Origin: CAYQJC01 sp964417825
Lineage (GTDB): Bacteria; Patescibacteriota; Minisyncoccia; Minisyncoccales; CG1-02-41-26
Direction of reading: 5' to 3'
Assembly (NCBI GenBank): GCA_964417825.1
Contig: CAYQJC010000022.1
Location: 1-11,626, forward strand
Length of the DNA: 11,626 nucleotides
A model generated the notes under the pieces. That model ran no database searches. It was not told where the DNA came from and saw only the letters and a list, made by a program, of their open reading frames with translations. Shown here piece after piece: positions 7,591-11,626 of the stretch; position 1 is the first letter of the stretch; every line of letters starts with the position of its first letter. Made by a program: the position numbers and the translations under genes.

Positions 7591-8070
7591 ATGAAATCTA
7601 AATCTAAAAAGGGTTTTACTTTAATCGAGTTATTGGTAGTAATCGCTATCATCGGAATTTTAGCTTCTATTGTTTTAGTCAGTTTCCCAGGAGCTACCAA
7701 AAGAGCAAAAGATTCAAGGATTATTTCAGCAATAGGACAAGCAAGAACTGTAATGACTTACATAGACGGAAATGAGGGAGATTATGACTACTGGGTTTCA
7801 ACTATTTGTACGGATAACACTAATCCATATTACGAGGACATGGCTGCTCTTTGTACCGAGATTACTGATAATGGAGGGACAGTGAATATTGCTAACTATG
7901 ACTCCGATGGAGATGGGAGGACAGATAAAGCCTGTATCTATTCTCCCCTGAACGCTACGATAGATGGTCAACCTTATTATTGTGCTGACAGTAGTGGTAA
8001 AGCGGGAGGAGTTGCTGATCCAACTGCTACTTGTGGTGGCGCTTCCAATAATGGGACTTGTGGTTTCTGA
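7591..8070 (+). CDS. pilA: Major type IV pilin (prepilin)
   Basis: The prepilin signal is unmistakable: a short basic leader MKSKSKKG, cleavage after G8, then FTLIELLVVIAIIGILASI with Glu at mature position 5 (E13). The hydrophobic helix continues to about residue 33 and an amphipathic helix to about 57. The head is small, polar and glycine-rich. It contains a DxDxDGxxD calcium-loop motif (94-102) and six cysteines (73, 88, 115, 131, 148, 157), which could form up to three disulfides. At 159 residues it has normal pilin length. Its own promoter and immediate terminator mark it as a highly expressed single-gene unit, hence major pilin; this role is inferred. The leader is A-rich, with no Shine-Dalgarno sequence at normal distance. 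Confidence 0.92.
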   Translation: MKSKSKKGFTLIELLVVIAIIGILASIVLVSFPGATKRAKDSRIISAIGQARTVMTYIDGNEGDYDYWVSTICTDNTNPYYEDMAALCTEITDNGGTVNIANYDSDGDGRTDKACIYSPLNATIDGQPYYCADSSGKAGGVADPTATCGGASNNGTCGF

Positions 8071-8090
8071 CATTAAACAATAATTTTTCA

Positions 8091-8128
8091 AAAACTACCC
8101 GAGATTTGAATCTCGGGTAGTTTTTTTT
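8091..8128 (+). terminator. Strong intrinsic terminator after the major pilin gene
   Basis: A perfect 15-bp inverted repeat (8091-8105 with 8110-8124; core ACTACCCGAGAT / ATCTCGGGTAGT) with a 4-nt loop is followed by an unbroken T-run to 8128. It lies 20 bp behind the pilin stop. It should end most pilin transcripts and so isolate pilin expression from the downstream genes. Confidence 0.92.
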
Positions 8129-8130
8129 CT

Positions 8131-8143
8131 GGGGACAGTCCCC
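8131..8143 (+). repeat. Left terminal palindrome of the RAYT element
   Basis: GGGGACAGTCCCC: 6-bp arms around a single central A. It is the exact reverse complement of the copy at 8968-8980. Short GC-rich palindromes flanking a RAYT gene are the usual DNA substrate of this transposase family. Confidence 0.85.
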
Positions 8144-8151
8144 ATCACGAG

Positions 8152-8166
8152 AGGCTTGGGAAGCCT
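8152..8166. repeat. Subterminal hairpin, left end of RAYT element
   Basis: AGGCTT and AAGCCT pair as a perfect 6-bp stem with a GGG loop, 8 bp inside the left palindrome. Subterminal hairpins are recognised by IS200/REP transposases; use here is inferred. Confidence 0.5.
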
Positions 8167-8248
8167 TATCTGGCAAGAGTTAAGAGCTTATTTTTTGATT
8201 TTGGCATAAATTTGTTCTATTTTATTGATTTTGTTAAAATTAAGTTGT

Positions 8249-8860
8249 ATGCCACGAACTCCACGTAAATATATTATTGCCCCAAATGCCCTTTATCACA
8301 TTGTTGCTCGAGGAAATAATGACCGGCGAATTTTCCGAGCGGTTAGAGATTATAAAAAGTTTCTAAGCATTCTTAAAAAGGTAAAAGAACTTTCTCCTTT
8401 TTATTTATATTCTCTTAATCTTATTCCTAATCATTACCACCTTGAGATCGAAACTATTGAGACGCCTATCTCTGTTATTATGCATCGAGTCAATTTTCTT
8501 TTTGCAAAATATTTCCATCATCGTTATAAAACTTCGGGTCATCTTTTTCAAGATAGATTTTATTCAAGCTTAATCAATAAAGAAGCTTATTTTTGGGAAG
8601 CTGCTCGCTATATCGATTTAAATGCAGTAAGAGCTGGTTTGGTGGAGAGACCAGAAGATTATAGATGGTCAAGTTTTCCTGTTTATGCCCAAAGTAAAAA
8701 GAAAGAAAAGTTAATAGAAGAGTTAATTGATGTAGAAAAATTTTTAGAATATGGAGGAGAAATTTTGGAGAAAGCAAGAAAGGAATACTTAGAATATGTA
8801 AAGATTGGTTTGGAGCTAAAGAGAGATCAAAAGTTCCCGATTAATAAGAAAATGATTTGA
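8249..8860 (+). CDS. REP-associated tyrosine transposase (IS200-like Y1 HUH family)
   Basis: The 203-residue protein shows the Y1 transposase pattern. It starts with MPRTPRKYIIAPNALYHIVA and RGNNDRRIF (about 21-29), typical of RAYTs. The metal-binding HxH is H62-Y63-H64 in IPNHYHLEIE. The segment AKYFHHRYKTSGHLFQDRF (86-104) carries the candidate catalytic tyrosines (Y88 or Y93) and the conserved GHLFQDRF block. YIDLNAVRAGLVERPEDYRWSS (121-142, here cited in part as YIDLNAVRAG) is the family's C-terminal signature. Such enzymes cut and join single-stranded DNA at hairpins. An in-frame TTG 24 bp upstream exists, but ATG 8249 gives the family's usual start. No stop or frameshift breaks it, so it may be active. 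It interrupts a pilus operon and is not part of pilus function. Confidence 0.92.
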   Translation: MPRTPRKYIIAPNALYHIVARGNNDRRIFRAVRDYKKFLSILKKVKELSPFYLYSLNLIPNHYHLEIETIETPISVIMHRVNFLFAKYFHHRYKTSGHLFQDRFYSSLINKEAYFWEAARYIDLNAVRAGLVERPEDYRWSSFPVYAQSKKKEKLIEELIDVEKFLEYGGEILEKARKEYLEYVKIGLELKRDQKFPINKKMI

Positions 8861-8922
8861 GGCCCTTGAGTGCGATCGGAGGAAAAATTTTGGAACAAAA
8901 TCATGCCAAATTTAATTTTAGG

Positions 8923-8935
8923 AGGGAGAAACCCT
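8923..8935. repeat. Possible subterminal hairpin, right end of RAYT element
   Basis: AGGG and CCCT can form a short 4-bp stem with a 5-nt loop, 32 bp inside the right palindrome. A longer imperfect pairing, GAGAAACC (8926-8933) with GGTTCTC (8947-8953), is an alternative. Weak on its own; it gains meaning only from the mirrored position. Confidence 0.3.
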
Positions 8936-8967
8936 TTATTTGCAATGGTTCTCAGTCTCTGAAAATT

Positions 8968-8980
8968 GGGGACTGTCCCC
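8968..8980 (-). repeat. Right terminal palindrome of the RAYT element
   Basis: GGGGACTGTCCCC is the exact reverse complement of the left copy at 8131-8143, so the pair are inverted terminal repeats as well as individual palindromes. It lies directly upstream of the pilD ribosome binding site. Confidence 0.85.
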
Positions 8981-8993
8981 TTTTAAAAAGGAG

Positions 8994-9842
8994 ATGATAA
9001 ATAGTCTGATTTCATATTTAATTGTTTTTATCTTTGGGGTTTGCGTGGGAAGTTTTTTAAACTGTGTAATCTATCGATTAGAGACAAAGCAGAGTTTTTT
9101 GAGAGATAGGTCTTTTTGCCCAAAATGCAAACATAAACTGGGGTTTTTAGATTTAATTCCTATTCTAAGCTTCATTATACTAAAAGGAAAATGTAGATAT
9201 TGTGGAAAAAAAATTTCCTGGCAATATCCTTTAGTTGAATCTTTTACTGGGATTTTATTTGTCTTGGTTTTGAATTATGAATTAGGAATTAGGAATCAGG
9301 GGATTTTTGATTTTCAAGGTTCTCTTAATCTTTTATTCCTAATTCTTAATTCCTGTTTCCTAATTCTTATTTTTGTTTTTGACCTCAAACACTATATTAT
9401 TCCCGATAAAATAATTTATCCTGCAATCGTAATAGCGTTTTTATATCTGTTATTTGAAAGTTTGAGATTTAAAATCTGGGGCTTATCTGAGATTTGGGAT
9501 TTGGGATTTGGGATTTTCAAGGGTTTAAGACTGCCTCTTCTGGCTGCTTTTTCAGCGGGTGGATTCTTTTTCTTGTTATGGTTCCTGTCTCGGGGTAAGT
9601 GGCTTGGTTTTGGCGATGTAAAACTAGCTTTTTTTATGGGGCTTTTTCTGGGTTGGCCTAATATCCTAGTGGGTCTGTTTTCAGCTGTTCTTATCGGTGC
9701 TACAATAGGATTAGTATTGGTGGGTTTGGGTAAAAAAACTTTAAAGAGCCAGGTGCCATTCGGACCCTTTTTAGTGACTGGAACCTTTATTGCTTTATTT
9801 TTGGGTCAGAATTTGATTAAATGGTACTTAAATTTATTATGA
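8994..9842 (+). CDS. pilD: Prepilin peptidase / N-methyltransferase PilD (A24 family)
   Basis: This inner-membrane aspartyl protease removes prepilin leaders and methylates the new N-terminal Phe. The 282 residues show the N-terminal membrane helix ending GVCVGSFLNCVIYRL, a cytoplasmic zinc site with C42, C45, C67 and C70, and catalytic Asp130 in FDLKHYIIPD and Asp208 in GFGDVKL. Several more transmembrane helices follow. The start is ATG 8994; an in-frame TTG at 8940 would read through the transposon palindrome and is rejected. AAGGAG (8988-8993) abuts the ATG with no spacer, which is unusually close. The frame contains three heptanucleotide repeat arrays in and between membrane segments. 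The stop overlaps the next gene by 4 bp. Confidence 0.95.
   Translation: MINSLISYLIVFIFGVCVGSFLNCVIYRLETKQSFLRDRSFCPKCKHKLGFLDLIPILSFIILKGKCRYCGKKISWQYPLVESFTGILFVLVLNYELGIRNQGIFDFQGSLNLLFLILNSCFLILIFVFDLKHYIIPDKIIYPAIVIAFLYLLFESLRFKIWGLSEIWDLGFGIFKGLRLPLLAAFSAGGFFFLLWFLSRGKWLGFGDVKLAFFMGLFLGWPNILVGLFSAVLIGATIGLVLVGLGKKTLKSQVPFGPFLVTGTFIALFLGQNLIKWYLNLL
9272..9299 (+). repeat. Heptanucleotide tandem array 1 inside pilD (GAATTAG-type, 4 units)
   Basis: Four consecutive 7-bp units: GAATTAT, GAATTAG, GAATTAG, GAATCAG. They encode part of NYELGIRNQG (residues about 93-102), a loop after a membrane helix. Seven is not a multiple of three, so each unit is read in a different frame, and the array keeps the pilD frame open. 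Confidence 0.8.
9335..9369 (-). repeat. Heptanucleotide tandem array 2 inside pilD (inverted copy, 5 units)
   Basis: Five 7-bp units on the plus strand: ATTCCTA, ATTCTTA, ATTCCTG, TTTCCTA, ATTCTTA. They are the reverse complement type of array 1. Bases 9283-9299 can pair with 9339-9355 at about 14 of 17 positions with a 39-nt loop. The array encodes residues about 114-126, in the membrane helix that ends at catalytic Asp130. Confidence 0.75.
9491..9518 (+). repeat. Heptanucleotide tandem array 3 inside pilD (GATTTGG-type)
   Basis: Three perfect GATTTGG units (9491-9511) and a degenerate fourth (GATTTTC). They encode part of SEIWDLGFGIFKG, a loop between membrane segments. The fourth unit lies in an 11-bp direct repeat, GATTTTCAAGG, found at 9309-9319 and 9512-9522. 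Confidence 0.8.
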
Positions 9843-10372
9843 AATCTAAAGGGTTTACTTTAATTGAGCTTCTTGTAGTGATAACTATTATTGGGATTCT
9901 TTCGGCGGTTTTGTTTTTAGGAAGGACAAAATCAGAGCAAATGTTAGCTCTTCAAAGAGCTGCTTACCAATTAGCTCAAGATCTGAGAGAAATGCAAGAA
10001 ATGGCTATGGCAGCTAAGGAAACCTCTTGTGGCACCTCTAATTTTGGGGTCTATTTTCACAAAATTTCCTCACCCGATTCCTATCTTCTTTTCATTGATT
10101 GTAATGAAAATTTCCATCGGGATAATCCTGATAATGTTCTGAAAGAAGTTAAATTGGAAAATGGCGTTTGGATTTCTGATTTAGAAGTAATAACAGTTTC
10201 AAGTTCTGTTGGAAAATCTCAAAATAGCTTAGATATTGTTTTTTTACCCCCTGACCCAAAGATCTTTATAGAAAAAGAAGGATGGGACCAGGAGGCGGTT
10301 ATTACTCTAAGTTTTGATTCTAATCAAAAGAAAGTGAAGATAAACTCAGCCGGAAAAATAGAAATAGAATAA
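9839..10372 (+). CDS. GspH/FimT-like minor pilin (pseudopilin)
   Basis: The prepilin leader is MKSKG, cut before FTLIELLVVITIIGIL, with Glu at mature position 5 (E10). The 177 residues fit the GspH/FimT family: a long N-terminal helix with YQLAQDLREMQEMAMAAKE, then a beta-rich head containing FGVYFH, YLLFIDCNEN, VKLENGVWISDL and a C-terminal VKINSAGKIEIE strand. FimT/FimU-type proteins belong to the minor pilin complex that primes assembly and, in some species, binds DNA. The start ATG 9839 overlaps the pilD stop (ATGA) and is preferred to the in-frame ATG at 9821, which would put a foreign six-residue prefix on the leader. The next gene follows after 3 bp. Confidence 0.88.
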   Translation: MKSKGFTLIELLVVITIIGILSAVLFLGRTKSEQMLALQRAAYQLAQDLREMQEMAMAAKETSCGTSNFGVYFHKISSPDSYLLFIDCNENFHRDNPDNVLKEVKLENGVWISDLEVITVSSSVGKSQNSLDIVFLPPDPKIFIEKEGWDQEAVITLSFDSNQKKVKINSAGKIEIE

Positions 10373-10375
10373 AGT

Positions 10376-10927
10376 ATGAAATTTCCAATTTTCTCCCACT
10401 TGAAGCGGGATTCAAAAAAATCAGGCTTCACGCTAATTGAAATAATGGTAGCGATATCAGTAATGACTGTTGGAATCTTGGGTATCTATGCTTTAGTTCC
10501 TCACGTTGTTTCTCTCAGTGGAGTTAATCTTGACAGGTTTCGAGCCGTTCAGCTTGCCCGAGAAGGAATTGAGATAATCAGAAACATTCGAGATACAAAC
10601 TGGTTAGAACAGAGGAGTAATCCGCTGAATTCCTGGAAAGAGGGACTAACCAATTGTTCCCTTGGTTGCGAAGCTGACTATACTACTCCCACTGTTGAAG
10701 ATCCTACTCTCCCTTCTTATAACGAGGGCCGCTTTTTGTATATTGAAGGCAATACTGGATTTTACAAATACATTGATTCTCCCTCAGAGGATGATATCAA
10801 AACAAAATTCAAAAGAAAAATTATAATTACTCCTAATCCTAATGTTTTGAATGTAAAAGTCCAAATAATTTGGCCAGGTAAAGATTCACCTTTTGAAGTC
10901 GAAGAAAACCTCTATAATTGGCGTTAA
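10376..10927 (+). CDS. PilV/GspI-like minor pilin
   Basis: The 183-residue product has a longer 17-residue leader (basic, ending KKSG) and then FTLIEIMVAISVMTVGILGIYAL, with Glu at mature position 5 (E22). The MVAISVMTVGILG helix is typical of PilV/GspI proteins, as is the following AVQLAREGIEIIRNIRDTNW (about 62-81), a phrase common in this class. The head is predicted to be beta-rich and ends VKVQIIWPGKDSPFEVEENLYNWR (cited in part). Two cysteines near residues 94-98 (NCSLGCE) could form a small disulfide loop. It lies 3 bp behind the GspH-like gene and 4 bp before the PilW-like gene, so the minor pilins form one translated block. It probably belongs to a tip or priming complex. Confidence 0.85.
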   Translation: MKFPIFSHLKRDSKKSGFTLIEIMVAISVMTVGILGIYALVPHVVSLSGVNLDRFRAVQLAREGIEIIRNIRDTNWLEQRSNPLNSWKEGLTNCSLGCEADYTTPTVEDPTLPSYNEGRFLYIEGNTGFYKYIDSPSEDDIKTKFKRKIIITPNPNVLNVKVQIIWPGKDSPFEVEENLYNWR

Positions 10928-10931
10928 GTAT

Positions 10932-11465
10932 ATGAAAAAAGCCTTTACTCTGATTGAGCTTTTAGTAACCATTACTATTTTTTCTATTGTGGTGACTGCT
11001 TTTTTAAATCTTTTTAGCTCTGCTTTCCAAGAACAAAGGAAAAATTTAATTCAAGCTTATCTTTTAAATAATGCTTCTTATATTACAGAATATTTAAGCC
11101 GAGCTTTAAGAATGGCTAGAAAAGATATGACTGGCATTTGCATTGGCGAGAAAGAGAATTATCAGAACCCAGGCGGAGAAATCTCTAGAATAAAATTTCT
11201 AAATGATGATGAGGAATGCCAAGAATTTTTCTTTGACAGTACTGATGAAATGCTAAAAATAGCGAGAGAAGGTGTTTCTTTACCTTTAACTCCTTCTAAT
11301 ATCAAAGTAAAGAATTTAAAATTTGAAATTTTAGGAGCAAGTCAGACCGATAAGCTTCAGCCCAAAGTTACTATTGTCTTAAAACTAAAAACAACTTCTC
11401 AACCTTCTCTGGAATTAGAATTTCAAACCACTGTTTCTCAAAGGCAATTAGATGTTCAATATTAA
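10932..11465 (+). CDS. PilW/GspJ-like minor pilin
   Basis: The 177-residue product starts MKKA, cut before FTLIELLVTITIFSIVVTAFL, with Glu at mature position 5 (E9). The residue before cleavage is Ala instead of the usual Gly, a tolerated variant. The helix continues as FQEQRKNLIQAYLLNNASYITEYLSRALRMARKD, cited here only by its key phrase YLSRALRMA, which is typical of PilW/GspJ proteins. The C-terminal strand VTIVLKLKTTSQPSLELEFQTT (in part) and the final TTVSQRQ resemble other minor pilins of this class. The frame stays open upstream of ATG 10932 back to a TTG at 10893, but that would overlap the previous gene and bury the leader. It starts 4 bp after the PilV-like stop. Confidence 0.86.
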   Translation: MKKAFTLIELLVTITIFSIVVTAFLNLFSSAFQEQRKNLIQAYLLNNASYITEYLSRALRMARKDMTGICIGEKENYQNPGGEISRIKFLNDDEECQEFFFDSTDEMLKIAREGVSLPLTPSNIKVKNLKFEILGASQTDKLQPKVTIVLKLKTTSQPSLELEFQTTVSQRQLDVQY

Positions 11466-11468
11466 TTT

Positions 11469-11626
11469 ATGGAAAAAGGGGTTTCTCTTTATCTAACTAT
11501 TGTTATTCTTTCAGTCTTAGTAACTGCTCTTTTAGCATTGATTACTATTTCGGTCAGTCAAATAAAAATTATCTGGACCTTAGGTGATTCAGTGGTGGCT
11601 TATTATGCTGCTGATACTGGAATAGA
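11469..11626 (+). CDS. PilX-like minor pilin or pilus-associated membrane protein, 3' end cut off by window
   Basis: Fifty-two codons are visible. The start MEKGVSLYLTIVILSVLVTA is a hydrophobic helix with a G4-V5 leader-like junction. It is followed by a polar helix ending VAYYAADTGIE, which matches the AxxAAxxGIE phrase of the PilX N-terminal family. Unlike the other pilins here it has no FTLIE and no Glu at mature position 5 (Leu there), as is common in PilX/GspK-type proteins. GspK caps the pseudopilus tip, and PilX joins the minor pilin complex. Placement behind H-, I- and J-like genes supports a K-like or X-like role. The gap to the previous gene is 3 bp. The rest lies beyond the window, so the head domain is unknown. 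Confidence 0.75.
   Translation, partial: MEKGVSLYLTIVILSVLVTALLALITISVSQIKIIWTLGDSVVAYYAADTGI

Larger units (their letters stand above)
8131..8980 (+). mobile_element. IS200-like / REP-associated tyrosine transposase (RAYT) element
   Basis: The element spans a Y1 transposase gene and is bounded by two 13-bp palindrome-like repeats that are exact reverse complements of each other (GGGGACAGTCCCC and GGGGACTGTCCCC). Subterminal small hairpins occur inside both ends: AGGCTT-GGG-AAGCCT at 8152-8166 and AGGG-AGAAA-CCCT at 8923-8935. No target-site duplication is seen, as expected for HUH single-strand transposition. It begins 2 bp after the terminator T-run and ends 13 bp before pilD. The exact cleavage points are not proven. 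Confidence 0.75.

Noticed and set aside
7798..8091. Minus-strand open frame of 97 codons over the pilin gene
   Set aside because: Serine/threonine/isoleucine-rich shadow of the pilin head; starts at the terminator and has no ribosome binding site.
8574..8777. Minus-strand open frame inside the transposase gene
   Set aside because: Leucine-rich shadow of a lysine/glutamate-rich coding strand; no support.
8903..8962. A 19-codon plus-strand frame (starts MPNLILGGRN) near the right end of the mobile element
   Set aside because: A GGAGG lies 20 nt upstream, too far to serve it, the product is tiny and matches nothing, and the DNA is better explained as the transposon end.
8940..8993. TTG extension of pilD to 8940
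   Set aside because: It would translate the transposon palindrome and add a non-hydrophobic prefix before the usual N-terminal membrane helix; ATG 8994 follows a purine box.
9272..9518. CRISPR-like array
   Set aside because: Units are 7 bp, contiguous and degenerate, without spacers, and lie inside a coding gene.
611..11465. Recoded TGA (glycine) as in Gracilibacteria/Absconditabacteria
   Set aside because: TGA ends the receiver, pilT, pilin, transposase and pilD exactly where the families end, so the standard bacterial code applies.
3055..11626. Type II secretion system instead of a type IV pilus
   Set aside because: A PilT retraction ATPase with the GISNLIRE motif, PilM/N/O and a single abundant pilin cassette point to a retractile pilus; no GspD, GspL or GspM is present.

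Overview
This AT-rich window holds one large type IV pilus (T4P) biogenesis locus. The content and order are pilM, pilN, pilO, a small PilP-like gene, pilB, a CheY-like receiver, pilT, pilC, the major pilin, pilD, then a run of minor pilins. No secretin (pilQ) is visible. A divergent comF-type gene lies at the left edge. AT-rich genes, little Shine-Dalgarno use, short spacers, a receiver between pilB and pilT, and no outer-membrane component suggest a Patescibacteria (Candidate Phyla Radiation) bacterium, perhaps Parcubacteria, or another monoderm. This is an inference from gene content. TGA ends several genes at the expected place, so the TGA-as-glycine code of some CPR lineages is not used.

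Layout. Bases 1-531 (minus strand) carry the 5' part of comF. A 79-bp AT-rich gap with back-to-back promoter elements separates it from pilM. Bases 611-7484 form one tight operon: the inner-membrane alignment complex (PilM/N/O and a PilP-like protein), the extension ATPase PilB, the receiver, the retraction ATPase PilT and the platform protein PilC. Bases 7485-8128 are a self-contained pilin unit: extended -10 promoter, major pilin gene and a strong intrinsic terminator. Bases 8131-8980 are an IS200-like/REP-associated transposase element bounded by inverted 13-bp palindromes. Bases 8994-11626 carry pilD and four minor-pilin genes (GspH/FimT-, PilV/GspI-, PilW/GspJ- and PilX-like); the last runs off the window.

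How it works together. PilD trims and methylates the prepilins. PilB and PilT drive PilC to add or remove pilins. PilM/N/O/P-like proteins link the cytoplasmic motors to the envelope. The minor pilins probably form a priming or tip complex. The receiver may link pilus activity to a kinase encoded elsewhere. ComF-like proteins are associated with DNA uptake, so the pilus could serve competence as well as attachment or motility.

No wholly new system is evident. The most unusual points are heptanucleotide repeat arrays inside the pilD reading frame, a transposase element splitting the pilus locus just behind the pilin terminator, a calcium-loop motif and six cysteines in the major pilin, the tiny PilP-like protein, and an atypical PilT P-loop.
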